A stretch of 64,000 nucleotides of DNA from Helichrysum umbraculigerum (taxonomy: Eukaryota; Streptophyta; Magnoliopsida; Asterales; Asteraceae). The stretch's first letter is position 1. Every line of letters starts with the position of its first letter. Positions 21,617-34,569 of the stretch are shown here, one piece after another. Position numbers and translations under genes: made by a program. Location of the stretch: NCBI GenBank assembly GCA_949592205.1, contig CATIUR010000006.1, positions 10,867,001-10,931,000 on the forward strand. Direction: 5' to 3'. The notes below the pieces were generated by a model, which searched no databases, was not told where the DNA came from, and saw only the letters and a list, made by a program, of their open reading frames with translations.

Positions 21617-24600
21617 ATGCCTCCTCGTCGACAAATCACCCTTAGTGAAGCTGAGATCGCGGGACTGATTGCCCGCAGTGTGACCCAAGCCTTGGCTGCC
21701 CGAACACCACCACCCAGTAGCGAGGACACAGCTAACAATGCTCCACCACCCAGACCCTACTCCTATAAGGACTTTCTGAGCTGCAAACCACTATACTTCA
21801 AGGACACGGAAGGTGCTATTGGTTTGAGCTGATGGATAGAACGCATAGAATCTGTTTTCAGCCTCTGCAACTGCACCGAGGAAAACAAGGTAAAGTTCGC
21901 TGCCTACACTTTTCAGGAAGGAGCCCTCACATGGTGGAACGCCCATGCCAACTCTGTGGGTCTTGAGATAGCTAATCAACTACCTTGGGCCTAGTTGAAG
22001 AACAAACTGAGGGAGAAGTATTGTCCCGAGGAAGAGATACACCGATTAGAAGAGGAGTTCTGGCAACTAGCTGTGCAGGGGACCGATATTGAGGGATACA
22101 CCATCAAGTTCCAGCAATACGCGTCCCTGTGCCCTAGTCTGGTAGAACCAGAGAAAAAGGGAGTTAAGAAATACATCCGCGGCCTTCCCGAGAGCATCCA
22201 GGGAAGTGTCGCCTCATCACAACCAGCCACCACTGAAAGTGCTATCAGGCTAGCACACGAGCTCATGGCACTGGTGGTCAGCCGCGAGAAATCCAACAAC
22301 AACAAACGTAAATCCACCGAACCACACAACAGCCACCAAAACAAAAAGTCCAACGCCATCCAAGCTTACAACACCAACACCGAACCCAAACGCACCTACA
22401 CTGGGGACATACCATATTGTTCCAAGTGTAACTACCACCACCATGGCCCCTGCAGATCTCCTTGCAACAACTGCAGGAAGTACGTGCATTCATCCAAAGA
22501 CTGCCAAGCCCCTAAATCACAAAACAACAACCAACAACCCAAAACATGTTATGAATGTGGGGAAAGAGGACATTTCAGGGATGCATGTCCCAAACTGAAG
22601 AACAAGAGCAACAACAACAACAACACACGAAGTAGGGCCTTCGTCATCAACTCCGGGGACGCCCGCCAAGACCCGAATGTGGTCACAGGTATGTTCCTCC
22701 TCAACAACTTAAATGCTTCAATTCTGTTTGATACCGGTGCTGATAGGAGTTTTATTTCTGATGAGTTTTGCCCACTACTTGACATCACCCCGGTTGCCTT
22801 AGATGTTAAGTACACGGTAGAGCTTGCAAACGGTAAACTTATGGAAACCAAGAGTGTGATCCCTAATTGCGCTTTAAATCTAGCCGACGAAATTTTCTCA
22901 ATAGATCTCATGCCTGTTAAGATAGGAAGTTTCGATGTCATTGTTGGAATGGACTGGTTGTCCAAGCATCGGGCTGAAATTGTCTGTGGCGACAAAGTTA
23001 TTCGTATACCTCTCGCCACCGGTGGAACTTTAATCATACAGGGGGAGACCGGTGGGACGAGACTCAATATCATGTCTTGCTTGAAAACCCGTAAATTTCT
23101 GAAAAAGGGCTATCCCGCAATCCTCGCACACATCATGGAGAAAAAGTCGGAGGAGAAGCGACTTGAGGATGTGCCAATTGTCCGAGACTTTCCTGAAGTC
23201 TTTCCTGAAGAACTGCCTGGTCTACCACCACCAAGACAGGTTGAGTTCTCAATCGATCTCGTGCCGGGTGCTGCGCCGGTGGCACGAGCACCATATCGTT
23301 TAGCTCCATCCGAACTTCAGGAGTTGTCTGCCCAACTACAGGAACTTCTGGAAAGAGGATTCATTAGGCCGAGTTCTTCACCTTGGGGAGCTCCGGTCCT
23401 ATTTGTCAAAAAGAAAGACGGCACTTTTTGAATGTGTATCGACTATCGAGAGTTGAACAAGTTGACCGTCAAGAACCGATACCCATTGCCTCGAATCGAT
23501 GATTTGTTCGACCAACTTCAAGGATCGAGTTGTTATTCAAAGATTGATCTCCGATCCGGATATCACCAATTGCGTGTTCGCGATGCCGACATTCCAAAAA
23601 CCGCTTTCCGAACCCGCTATGGGCATTACGAATTCCAAGTGATGCCATTCGGCCTAACCAACGCACCGGCTGTATTCATGGACCTTATGAATCGGGTGTG
23701 TAAACCTTACCTTGACAAGTTTGTCATTGTCTTCATCGATGACATCCTCATATATTCACGAAGCGAAGAAGAACACGCGCAACACCTCAAAACCATCCTA
23801 GAGCTACTTAGACACGAAGAGCTTTACGCCAAATTCTCTAAGTGTGAGTTCTGGATAAAAACAGTTCAATTCCTTGGTCACGTGATCGACAGTCAGGGGA
23901 TTCACGTTGACCCATCAAAAATTGAAGCTATCAAGGGCTGGCAAGCACCCACCTCTCCGACCGAAGTGCGCCAATTTTTGGGTCTTGCCGGGTATTACCG
24001 ACGATTCATTGAGAATTTCTCCAAGATAGCCTTACCACTCACGACTCTGACCCAGAAAGACAAAAAGTTTGACTGGACGGATAAACAAGAGTCGGTATTC
24101 CAACTCTTAAAGCAAAAGCTTTACAGTGCTCCCATTCTATCATTACCCGAAGGCACCGATGACTTCGTGGTATACTGCGATGCTTCTCATCAAGGTCTCG
24201 GTTGTGTGCTTATGCAACGAGACAAAGTCATAGCTTATGCTTCACGACAGCTCAAGATTCATGAAAAGAATTACACCACCCACGACCTCGAGTTAGGAGC
24301 CGTCATTTTTGCACTAAAAGTTTGGAGACATTACCTCTATGGCACTAGATGCACAATCTTTACAGACCACAAAAGTCTCCAACACATATTCGATCAAAAG
24401 GATCTCAACATGAGGCAACGTCGATGGGTCGAGTTGCTTACCGATTACGACTGCGAACTCAAATATCATCCAGGCAAAGCAAATGTTGTTGCCGATGCCC
24501 TCAGTCGAAAAGAGCGAGTGAAACCACTTCGGGTCCGAGCCCTCAGTATGACCATTCATAACAATTTAAACATTCAAATTCTCACTGCTCAACTCGAAGC

Positions 24601-26020
24601 CTTGAAACACGAAAACGTCAAAGATGAAGCCTTGCGGGGCATGGATAAACAATTCGAAGTCAAACCTAACGGGATTAGGTATTTCTCAAACCGAATCTGG
24701 TTGCCTAAATTTGGGAACCTACGAGACTTGGTGATGGATGAAGCTCACAAGTCCAAATATTCTATCCATCCGGGATCCGATAAAATGTACCACGGTATCA
24801 AGGACTTCTACTGGTGGCCGAACATGAAAGCTGAAATCGCCACCTATGTCAGCAAGTGCCTTACTTGCTCCAAGGTCAAAATCGAATATCAAAAACCCTC
24901 TGGTTTACTTCAACAACCCAGTCTTCCTGAATGGAAATGGGAACAAATTGCCATGGACTTCATAACCAAACTACCCAAGTCCTCGAGCGGTTGCGATACC
25001 ATTTGGGTGATCGTGGATCGTCTCACAAAGTCTGCTCACTTCCTGGCAATTAAAGAATCCGACAAAATGGAACGCCTCACCGGTATTTATCTGAAGGAAA
25101 TCGTGACCAAACACGGTGTTCCAATCTCAATTATCTCCGATAGGGATAGTCGTTTCACTTCACAATTTTGGCAATCACTTCAAAAATCCCTGGGTACTCG
25201 ACTTGATATGAGTACCGCATATCATCCTCAAACCGACGGCCAAAGTGAACGAACAATTCAAACGCTAGAGGACATGCTACGGGCCTGCGTAGTAGACTTC
25301 GGTGTAAACTGGGAAAAACACCTACCATTGTGCGAATTCTCGTACAACAACAGTTATCATACCAGCATTAAGGCTGCACCTTTCGAAGCACTGTACGGTT
25401 TTAAGTGCCGGTCACCTATCTGTTGGACCGAAGTTGGGGATAGCCAACTCACAGGTCCAGAAATCATTCACGAGACGACCGAGAGAATCGTCGAAATTCA
25501 AAACAAGCTCAAGGCATCTCGTGATCGTCAGAAAAGCTATGCTGACGTGAGACGCAAACCACTCGAGTTCCAGGTTGGGGATCGAGTTCTACTCAAAGTA
25601 TCACCTTGGAAAGGCGTAATCAGATTTGGCAAACGAGGGAAGTTAAATCCTAGATACATTGGACCATTCGAGATCCTCGATAGGATTGGCCCAGTGGCAT
25701 ATCGATTGCAGCTGCCATCCGAACTCAGCAGCGTGCATCCCACTTTTCATGTTTCAAACCTGAAGAAGTGTCTGTCTGATGAGACACTTATCATTCCACT
25801 CGATGAAATTCGAGTTGACAAGAAACTTCACTTTGTTGAGGAACCCGCTGAAATCATGGACCGTGAGGTCAAACAACTTAAACAAAGTCGTATTCCCATC
25901 GTCAAAGTTAAGTGGAATTCGCGGCGCGGTCCGGAATTTACCTGGGAACGAGAAGACCAAATGCGACTCAAGTATCCTCAACTCTTCACTGACTCAGCAT
26001 CAAACACGACTTCAACATAA
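21617..26020 (+). pseudogene. Gag-pol polyprotein of element A, three nonsense codons
   Basis: One frame of 1,468 codons including the stop, starting M-P-P-R-R-Q and interrupted only by TGA 21830-21832, TAG 21992-21994 and TGA 23429-23431. No frameshift is needed. Order: gag (to about 22500); zinc knuckle C-Y-E-C-G-E-R-G-H-F at 22547-22588, preceded by a second Cys/His-rich segment; protease with D-T-G-A at 22730-22741; reverse transcriptase with F-I-D-D at 23732-23743; RNase H with Y-C-D-A-S near 24173; integrase with an H-H-C-C finger (about 24770-24870) and D, D, E near 24954, 25137 and 25247; C-terminal chromodomain (about 25855-25990, ending W-E-R-E-D-Q-M). Two of the stops look like CGA to TGA, the signature of methylated CpG decay. 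It replicates the element by reverse transcription and integration; the chromodomain directs insertion to heterochromatin. Confidence 0.93.
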
Positions 26021-26040
26021 ATTTCGGGACGAAATTCTTC

Positions 26041-26054
26041 TAACAGGGGGAGAA
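26041..26054 (+). other. Polypurine tract (A)
   Basis: AACAGGGGGAGAA directly before the right LTR, preceded by TTTCGGGACGAAATTC, the typical 3' context of Tekay-type elements. Confidence 0.88.
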
Positions 26055-28504
26055 TGTGACACCCGTCAATTTAGGACTAGAATTTAGTGCCTAATCAAGT
26101 TTTAATACATGTAATTAGTTCTGTGTTAGGCTAATTAATGTATCAATTATTATATATATTGTTGAATATATATCTACACAATTTTGCGGTTTGTTTAAAT
26201 CGTACGAGTTTCAAATCGAATGAATTTCGATGCAATAAATACGGACGTTGGTGAACAATTTAACTAAATAACATAACGTTATTTAATGGAACTATTATAT
26301 ATCAAGAATATTAATTTGTAATATTTCAGTTTAAACAGTATAGTATAAATAACAATTTACTTAGTTAAATTATAAACACGCGCGACAAAACAAAACGAGT
26401 TTAAGTTACAATTTATAACTACAACCTAAAGTACTTTAATAAAAATACTTCAACCAAATCATCGGGAATTTATTCGCATTTTAAAACGTATATCTAAAAG
26501 TAACTAATATTAACTAAACGTTTAAATAATCGGGAGAACGAACACCACGCGGAGTGCGGGGCGAAGACTGAGAAAGGAGGAGGTTTAACCTCCCACCTCC
26601 CTTTTCTTTTCTTTCATTTCTTTCCTATCTCTCTCTCTCTCTTACTCTTTTTCTTTTCTTTCTCTCCAAACTCATCAAAACACCACCACAACCATAATCA
26701 TCAAAATAAGAACACGAAACGACCTCGAATCGGCAAAATAATTACAGAAAAAGAACCACCTCGACGCGATCTACATTCTCATCTTTCCGGAATTTCATTT
26801 CGGCACTTTGTAAGTTTCCGACAAAATCCCGAAACCTTTCGATTCTTAGTATTTTTCACTTGTTAGTGTTTATATAACTTATATATGTCCATTACAAAGT
26901 GTAGAACACGATCTTATAACTTAAAAACGGGTTTGAATTAGGTTTTTGGCCGGAAAAATCTTGACAGCCGGACTTTCTGGGCTGGTGTTCTTCAATGTGA
27001 CACAAGCCTTGTGTCGCATGTAGTGTCGTATTTTGCCTGTTGTGTCGCACCTAGTGTCGTATAAATCCTTTTGTGTCGTACCCTTTACGACACAACGTTG
27101 TGTCGCATCTTATGTCGCAAACTTCATACGACACAATCACTATGTCGCTGTTGAATCAGCATCTCGCATCTATGCGACACAACCCTTGTGTCGTATAGAT
27201 CTTGTGTTACATTTCTATGCGACACAACCCTTGTGTCGCATAACTACCTTTGTGTCGCACGACTGTGTCGCATAAAACAGCAGGTTTTCAAACTAAATTT
27301 TCACTAAGTGTCGAACCTATATAACCTCAAACCCTTATACGATACGACTTATAAAACACATTGGAACATGCTTGTAAGTGCAAAACACCAATAACAAAAT
27401 GATAATACTTAAAGTTTATTTTTTCAAATCCATCACCAACGGGCCGTACGTGTTTTCAAAACATATTTCAAAATCAAACAAGTCGTTGTAACTTGTATCA
27501 ATTCAATCAAACAAGTCGTAGTAACTTGTAACAAAACAATCAACCAAATCGTAGTAATTTGGACATATATATATAGTTGTATAACAACTACAAAGGTAGT
27601 CTTTCGAGATACCGGTACAATTAATAACAATCAAGTGTCGTGAACACATTCAGGTTTCAAGTCTTTGGACACCAATTCACAGCTAATTACTTCAAGTTTA
27701 TTAAATTAAACACTTCAAGACTCAGGTGAGTTTCATGGCCCCATTTTCACTATTTTACAACTAGGGGTGTGATATTACTACTCTATTTTGTTTTACAAGT
27801 AGAACGCAAGTACCAACCTTCAAATACTACATGAGTTTCAAGCTAATCAATTTAAAGTCCTCTATAGCATAGTCTCTAATATTTTAGCGTGAATGTTAGT
27901 ATATGATATCATATGGGATTGACAATCCTCATCCGGGTTAGCACGCACTAACCGGTCAAACGGATGTATTAGCATTTGGGAAGGCAAGTGTGGATTAGAC
28001 ACTCGTAGGAGGCAAAACTAGTTAGGTTTCCTTAATTGGAACTAGCGCTCAAGTTAAGCTCAGACTATGTGCTCATGGATTGTATAACTTTTATTTTGCT
28101 TAATTGCATTGTAAATTCAATTTAAATCTTGCGGTTCTTACAGCTATACATTGACATACAAACCTGTGAGCTCACCAGCGTTTTCGCTGACCCATTTTAG
28201 TATGTATCACAGGTACCCAGCAGTAGGTTGGTTGCACAGGCAGGGACTATTAGCTCGAGTCAGCATTCATACAACTAGAGATTTGATTGCATTATTATAT
28301 TTTGTAAAAGTAATTATGCTATGTAATCTCTCAATTTCAGGAACCGAGCTAATGTAACATTATTTTGATGTAAATGTTTACTTTACTAATACAAGTTTAA
28401 AACGACGCATATAGTGGTCGTTCATTATATCTTATGTGCTTTGTATATTGATTAGTGACACCCAAATCGAGCTTCCGCAAATCATTAAATTTGGGGGTGT
28501 CACA
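26055..28504 (+). repeat. Element A right LTR
   Basis: 2450 bp, ending GGGGGTGTCACA before TAACC. It keeps motif copies that are mutated in the left LTR (for example TTGTGTCGCATAAC near 27233) and has lost another (TGTGACACAAG near 26997), so each LTR decays independently. Confidence 0.93.
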
Positions 28505-28508
28505 TAAC

Positions 28509-29503
28509 CATCCTGTGATAATCTCGTGCTAAATCACCCCAACCAATAGTAGATTTGATCTTGTTCTTGTACAACATAATCAGATCTTCCTTTGATAAGT
28601 TCATCAGGTGTCTGTGATCATATACACGAAGAATCTCTTTTTCGCCATCAGGATAATCATCATCAGCTTCAATCATAAAGGCTTCTCCTGATCCAGCATC
28701 TACCCCCTAATATTTCAACTTTCCCAAAATATTCTGAGGCATAGTCTTCATAGGTATTTGCTTAATACAGTTGACCGCTGGATAAACCTTCTTCCTTCTT
28801 CTTCTTCCTGTTCTCTGACTTTTCTCGTTCAGTTTAATCATTTTTCCTTTCCTTGGCTTAATCTTCGAGAACTTCATAGATAATCCTTCAGTCCTAATGA
28901 TACGCTTAACATACTTAGCATAGTCATCATCACTTGGATTTATCATATCTAATCTAGCCAAGTCTCGAATCTCATATCGAGGCAACGAACTAAACACTGC
29001 AAGCTTCTTCTCAAAATATTGTACCCCGTCAAACCTTTTGATCACGAAGAGCTTTAGATCAGAGTCATAATACCATCCAATGATGCCAGTTTTAAATACA
29101 CGCTTTCCAGTAATATCAACTTCTTTCAAAATGTGTCGCTTATTTTCCTTTTTCTTCTTTAGCATTTCTTGGATAAACATAGGATTACCAACCATATGTT
29201 TGTATTTATTCTCTATTTCTTCAACTTCAGTATCCAAATCTTCAGAAGCATTCTCAAAAGCTTCTAAATCAATAACTGATTCTCCTTGTTCATTTACAAA
29301 AACAAATTCAGTCGTTGATGGATTCACAACATGTTCATCTACATTTGCATCCAGATCAACACCTTCATCTATCACAGATTCAAATACTGCAGTCCAGTCT
29401 TCAGGAAGTTTGAACTCTCCTTCTTCAATATCATAATCAATCTCTTCATCTATCTCATCCAAAATATCATCTTCTGAATCAGATAGATCTAGCATTTCCA
29501 TTC
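28509..29503 (-). CDS. Copia accessory gene, exon 6 (one stop codon)
   Basis: The minus frame begins after acceptor TTTCTCTAG and continues the split codon of the exon ending at 30163. Early residues are very acidic (D-L-S-D-S-E-D-D). The second half has a W-Y-Y-D-S-D-L-K-L-F-V-I-K-R block, then Y-F-E-K-K and a basic stretch R-R-R-R-K-K. One in-frame TAG (28704-28706) interrupts it; the frame then continues through E-K-E-I-L-R-V-Y-D-H-R-H to the insertion point of element A. I associate such segments with uncharacterised proteins next to copia elements in Asteraceae, from memory and unverified. No known catalytic motif. Confidence 0.7.
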
Positions 29504-30162
29504 CTAGAGAAAAATGTAAATACAAATATATTAATAATTCAAATTCTTCATTGATTTCCCTGAACCAATCTAAGAATTTCTTTATTAATCCTTTTGTATA
29601 TTATTAAACCTAATAATATAAACGTAATTTACATATAACTTATAAAATCTTTTATTGATTACCCTGAATCAAACCAAAATCTCTTAAGTCTTATTAATCT
29701 ACTTAACAAATAATAATTAATTTTAAATTCTAATGCATTGCGAATAATCACCAAACATTTAAATTTACTATTAATTACCTTATATAATTTCCAAGTGTTA
29801 ATTGATCTAATTCATTATTAATTTAACCTTTAAATTATATATCATTTGTCTAGTTAAACTAATACATTTTTAACTTGTCAGTATAAAAACTCTCAAGTCT
29901 AAAATGCATATGTTATTATAAAATTTTGACCGCCGATATTATTCGGAACACGCCGCTCGACTTCTCAATGAGTCGGAAGACTTTCGATCACTATTTTATC
30001 TTAACATATAATTATATAAACTTAAATTACATCAAACATATTTTATTTAAAATAATAATAACCTTAAGCCGAATATATTTACACAATAAAATTAAGTTTA
30101 CATTTGTTCACTACAAACTATTACAAATATTACAGTACTATGATAATACTAAGCTATCTTAC

Positions 30163-30811
30163 CAGCTTCAGTATCACCCGGTACAGTCTTATCTGCACTT
30201 GTACCCGCTCCAGAACCACTTGCACCAGCATTACCACCAGACTCCCCCTGAATCGTAGCTTGCTCACCAGTCTTTGAAGGACCAGTCTGCTCACCACCTT
30301 CTGGTGCATTGGGATCATCGTCTTTGTCTGAATCTCTCTTCCTCTTCAGCTCATTTTCTTTACAAGACTCCAGATATACCAATATCTCCCCCTGAGTAGA
30401 CTGTCCTGAATGCGATCTCAAGACCAAACTCTCCAAGGAAGATAATTTCAGTCTCTGCACATTGAAGTCCGCAAGCAAAGTCTCATGAGTCTTCATCAGT
30501 AGATTGTAAGATTCACTCTGTTTGAGCATCTGCTGAGCAAGAAGAAGATTATTCGACACCAGCTCTGGAATCTGAGAAGTAAGCTTCTCTAAGTCCTTTA
30601 CTCTCGACTCTAAGGACGTAATCCTTTCAGCATCAGTCGTCGGAGTAACAGGTATCGTTCTAGGTCCAGGCGGTGTAAGAGACTCAATATGCCAGTCTCT
30701 TGTCAGCGGTGTATGAGGTTGAGACAAAGCTTGTGTAAGCAAGTTTGCCGCAAATCTAGCTCCTTTATTCGTCGGAAATTTTGCCGCACGAACTAGATCA
30801 GCAACCTCATG
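30163..30811 (-). CDS. Copia accessory gene, exon 5 (coiled coil)
   Basis: Acceptor TTTACAG before C-A-T (H-E-V-A-D-L-V-R) and donor GCTG|GTAAGA at the end. About 216 codons, phase 0 in and phase 1 out, matching the exons on both sides. The middle is a coiled coil (I-T-S-L-E-S-R-V-K-D-L-E-K-L and following heptads). The C-terminal part has a basic K-R-K-R-D cluster and then low-complexity Gly/Ala/Ser. It reads on past the donor to a stop at 30149, so an unspliced form would end there. Confidence 0.7.
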
Positions 30812-30916
30812 CTGTAAAGTTAAACACAATTAAAATCAGTTATTGTTACAGATTACTCTGTCTCAAACTCTAATTAATTGCATAACACTTATAGTTATAG
30901 AACTTATATCTCATAC

Positions 30917-30987
30917 CTGAAGCGGTACAGATATCTGTTCAGAAACCACCGGTGTATCCTTCTCCACCTGTGGTGTATCTTGAGCAA
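30917..30987 (-). CDS. Copia accessory gene, exon 4
   Basis: A 71-nt exon with acceptor TATACAG and donor CAG|GTATGA. Read in phase 1 it gives V-A-Q-D-T-P-Q-V-E-K-D-T-P-V-V-S without a stop, and it restores phase 0 for the next exon. Found only by matching splice borders; too short to stand out as a frame. Confidence 0.65.
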
Positions 30988-31069
30988 CTGTATACAGAAT
31001 TAACTGTCTCTGTTTAACTCCTGATAAACAACAAGTTAAGATTATTTAACCTTTATAATCAATACTAAC

Positions 31070-31334
31070 CTTCTCTAATAGTCAGCGTTCTCGGACGCTT
31101 CATCAACTGAGTAACAGTCTCCTCAGCATCCAAATCATGAACAATGAAATCTGGATCTGGTTCATTGACTTTACGCTTGAGCTTCAGCTTCTGAGCAGGA
31201 TCAACCTCAAGCCTTGATCGTTGCTCAGTCATTCCAGCCGGAATACTCGTAGATAGATCAACAAGATCATCCTCGGTATCAGTGGAATCGTCAGTTGTAT
31301 GTCCATCATTCTTGCCAGATGGACCAACTGGTTC
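31070..31334 (-). CDS. Copia accessory gene, exon 3
   Basis: 265 nt between acceptor TATTTAG|GAACC and donor GAGAAG|GTTAGT. Open in phase 0 and leaving phase 1. The product is acidic (D-D-S-T-D-T-E-D-D) and then basic (K-L-K-L-K-R-K), with a second K-R-P-R near the end; the basic runs could be nuclear-localisation signals. No domain recognised. Confidence 0.65.
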
Positions 31335-31425
31335 CTAAATATATAGTATATTAAACATTTATGATTAGCATAAAACTCGATCATACTAGTTCGATATATA
31401 TTTAAAATTATTCAGCTTGTAATAC

Positions 31426-31509
31426 CTTAGCAGGTAAAACTGCTGAACTACCAGTCTGTCTTTGCTCACCCTCAGGTCTAGTGACCTCTGGGTCTGCAAT
31501 ATCAGCTTC
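31426..31509 (-). CDS. Copia accessory gene, exon 2
   Basis: 84 nt (28 codons) between acceptor ATATACAG|GAAGC and donor GCTAAG|GTATTAC, phase 0 to phase 0. It reads E-A-D-I-A-D-P-E-V-T-R-P-E-G, a linker-like acidic segment. Confidence 0.65.
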
Positions 31510-31663
31510 CTGTATATAGAATGATATTCATATTTTATAATCAAAAATAATATCCAATTAACTAAATATCTAAAATCATAATCATTAGATAATAATATTA
31601 TGCATTTATGATTAATTAAAACAATCTATCAACTAAGCATCTATATTATTATATAAATATTAC

Positions 31664-32493
31664 CTCAGGTGGTGCAAAATAACTATCAATATCCCGTAGC
31701 AAGGGATCAGTAGCATCATCATTCTGAACCAAAACCTCTTGCACAACTTGTGCAGCAACCTCTTGATTCACTTGCTGATCAACCAGACCAACCTGAATAA
31801 GAACATCCTCAAGGAGCCCTTGTGGATCTTCAGGTTGAACCTCCTCAGCTGCAGGTTCAGGTACAACATCAGCAGCACCAGTAGGAACAACGTCCAACCA
31901 CCCATTATTTGGCGGTGGAACGTAGTTTGGGTCAACAATATACCCAAATAGTGGTCGTTCTTCCAGTTTCACCACTCCTTCCTTCCTAACTGTCTGCATA
32001 AACATGGCATTATATCCACGTTGATCAATGGTATTCACCACTAAAAACGGCTCAGGTATATCCAAGTTCGGTAGACGCGCACGAATGATAAGCATACAAA
32101 ACCTCGGGTAGATCATAAATCTAGATCTAACAGAACCCGATATTTATCTTGCAATCTCTCCAAAAATGAGATCACAGAAACTGTATGGTTTATTATAAAC
32201 CAGGGACAGTGCAGCCGATAAAATAACAGGGCTTAACTCATCGAAGCCTCCCTTCTTCGGTGCAAAAACGGTATTCATCACATGCCACAGAAACCTCCAC
32301 TGTCCGAGTACCAAAGGCTTCTGAAACCGATTCCCGCGCCTATCTCCCGTATATACCATACGGCCGATTGCCCCCTCAATAAAGTCCATGGGCATCTCCA
32401 AATCCCCATTCTCCTGTTCTACAGTCCCAAGCTGTAATACCTCACGAAGATATCCAGCAGTAAATGCAACCGTTTGACCATTAACTGTTGCCC
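31664..32493 (-). CDS. Copia accessory gene, exon 1, main part (one stop codon)
   Basis: Continues, in the same frame, the exon-1 start at 41441-41653 once element B and one TGATC copy are discounted. The conserved-looking core spans about 32150-32490 (R-A-T-V-N-G, then F-I-E-G-A-I-G-R-M, then G-Q-W-R-F-L-W-H-V-M and a Y-N-K-P-Y-S-F-C-D block). It continues past an in-frame TAA (32141-32143) with F-M-I-Y-P-R-F-C-M, to a Pro/Glu-rich tail and donor CCTGAG|GTAATA. I recall similar plant copia-associated proteins being auto-named 'synaptobrevin, longin-like'; that is unverified and need not reflect function. No enzyme motif; no signal peptide or membrane helix, so it is not an obvious envelope. 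Confidence 0.72.
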
Positions 32494-33568
32494 TGATCTG
32501 TAACAACCCCAAAATTTGGATCAATTTAAAATTTTCCTAATTACGTGATTATTACTTGTATATAATATGAAATAGGATTATATACGTTATTTACTTTATA
32601 TATATATATGGATGGAATATATATATATACGCGTATACGATTCGTACATATCGTATGAAACTACAATTGTACAAACTTGCGAACATTGTAAAACGATTAT
32701 TAAATAATGTGAAATTATTTAATTACTTTGACTATTACTTTATATTATGTTCATAATATAACGGAAAACGTACGTTTTAATTAAAACGTCACCAAACTCT
32801 CCGAAAACTCGACCAACCGACAAAACAAACAAAGTTATGATTTATAACTTGAAAACTAGTATTTTGATAAAATACTTCAACTTAATAATCGGGTATCATT
32901 TCGTATTTTCAAAACGTATATTTAATCGCGTATAAAATTATTTTTACGTTTAAACGACCGGGGAAACGAACACCGCACGGAGCGCGTACGCGAGGAAACA
33001 AAATTGGTGAGATCCACACATGGTGGACCCCACCATGGGCCGGCCTAGGTGAGGGGGCATTAAGCCCTCACCTCCTTTCTCCTTTCCCACACTCAAACAC
33101 AACCCACTCTCAATCATTCTCTCTCTCTCTCTATCGGTCACTCTCTCTCTCTCTAAAACCGTCTACAAAACACCCTAAAAACACCACTAAAACTCACCGG
33201 AAGCTAGGCCCGGTTTGGAGAAAAGTGATCACGAGAACGAGGGCTATAACTTCATCTTTTCGGATTTTCGATTCGACAACTTTGTAAGTTTTCCGACGAC
33301 TCGCAAACTTTTCCGATTACATTTATTTTACTTCCATGTTGTTCCCCTAGCTAAATGATGTCCGAATATGTAATTAAAACTCGTTTTTGAACACTTTTAC
33401 GGAAATGTCGGTTTTGGTCATTTTAAAGAAAACGACACCATAAACATTAAAAACGACTACCAATAGTTATTATGAACTCATTATAACATATTAAAGCTAG
33501 TATAAAAGTTCTAGACCCAACGGAAACCGGAAAATACGTTTTCGGAAACTAAATTTCCGAACAGACCT

Positions 33569-33863
33569 CTTGTGTCGCATCGGACCAAAACTTCATACGA
33601 CACAACACTGTGTCGCATGTTATGTCGCACGTTATGTCGCAATGTATGCGACACAACGCTTATGTCGCACTATATGTCGTATTATCTACGACACAAAATT
33701 TACCTATCGCTTGATTGCGACACAACGACTATGTCGTATCATTGTGTCGTACCCTTGTCTGCGACACAACCATTGTGTCGCATAAACACCAAATCCGAAC
33801 CAATCCTTACGACACAGACCTTATGTCGCATGTGGTCTGCGACACAAGCCTTGTGTCGCAGAT
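33569..33863 (+). repeat. TTGTGTCGCA/TGCGACACAA motif cluster (element B LTR)
   Basis: Eighteen TGTCG/CGACA cores in 295 bp in both orientations, with the consensus TT(G/A)TGTCG(C/T)A. Spacers differ from those of element A while the motif is the same. Opposed pairs (TGCGACACAACCATTGTGTCG; TGCGACACAAGCCTTGTGTCG) form strong hairpins. The right LTR has the cluster at 39571-39865 with one core lost. Confidence 0.85.
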
Positions 33864-34569
33864 AACCCAGATCAGAAAAACAAAATATATTCTAAGTGTT
33901 GGAATCACTTTTCAACTACTAAATCAAATACGATGCTACTTAGACATGAAAATACTATACTTTCGAGAGTATACAGCAACACTTGAATACGTACAAGACT
34001 ATACTAAACTAACGTGAGATTTCACTCACACACGCGTACGAGATTACACTTGGAAATACTTAGGAGATTGCACTCCAACAAACATACACTTGAACAACTA
34101 CACGGGGTTACATCCGATACGAACTTACAAGTTCACTCACTAGTTACGTGCTGGATTACACGTTAACTGATACGAACATACACTCGAATACTTACGAGGT
34201 TTCACTCGTACCCTTTGGGGTTTAAGCCCATTGGAACTTACGCAAACGATACATGTTGTAATACAAACAAACGATTTTACGAGTATACTTTACAACTGTA
34301 CAACTACTATGAATACATAATAATAATGGATGGAATTATTATTATACAATGATTAACAAACAGACCGTACAACTTTTATACAAACTACGATTTACAAACG
34401 AATACAAACGTACAAACAAACTAACGGACATTAACTAGTTTGGGAACAACTAACATGGATACTTTACAAGTATTCCATTTACTTACTAAACCTTATGCGT
34501 ATTAGGACGCTAAGGGTTACTAGTTCGGGATACTACTTGCTTACTTACTGCATTATCTGCCAGACTCAG

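Larger units (their letters stand above)
18001..28504 (+). mobile_element. Element A: Ty3/gypsy chromovirus, Tekay-type, nearly intact
   Basis: A complete 10.5-kb element with LTRs 18001-20442 and 26055-28504 and perfect target duplication TAACC (17996-18000, 28505-28509). It has a Met-tRNA primer site, an extra coiled-coil frame, a gag-pol frame with only three nonsense codons, and a polypurine tract. The chromodomain at the integrase C-terminus places it among chromoviruses; overall style fits Tekay/Del. The LTRs differ by roughly 1% by eye. It sits, in the opposite orientation, at the end of the copia accessory gene. Confidence 0.93.

Noticed and set aside
21617..23431. Separate gag and pol genes in element A
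   Set aside because: The pieces are in one frame and separated only by single nonsense codons, so they are one damaged polyprotein.
33569..33863. CRISPR-like array of short repeats
   Set aside because: Motif copies are 10 bp, in both orientations, with irregular spacing, inside a plant LTR; no repeat-spacer structure.
33570..34017. Overlapping frames of 71-100 codons in the B LTR (also 39572-40019) and similar ones in the A LTR
   Set aside because: They consist of the TTGTGTCGCA motif read as C-R-I, V-S-H or D-T-T repeats, in several frames at once; not proteins.
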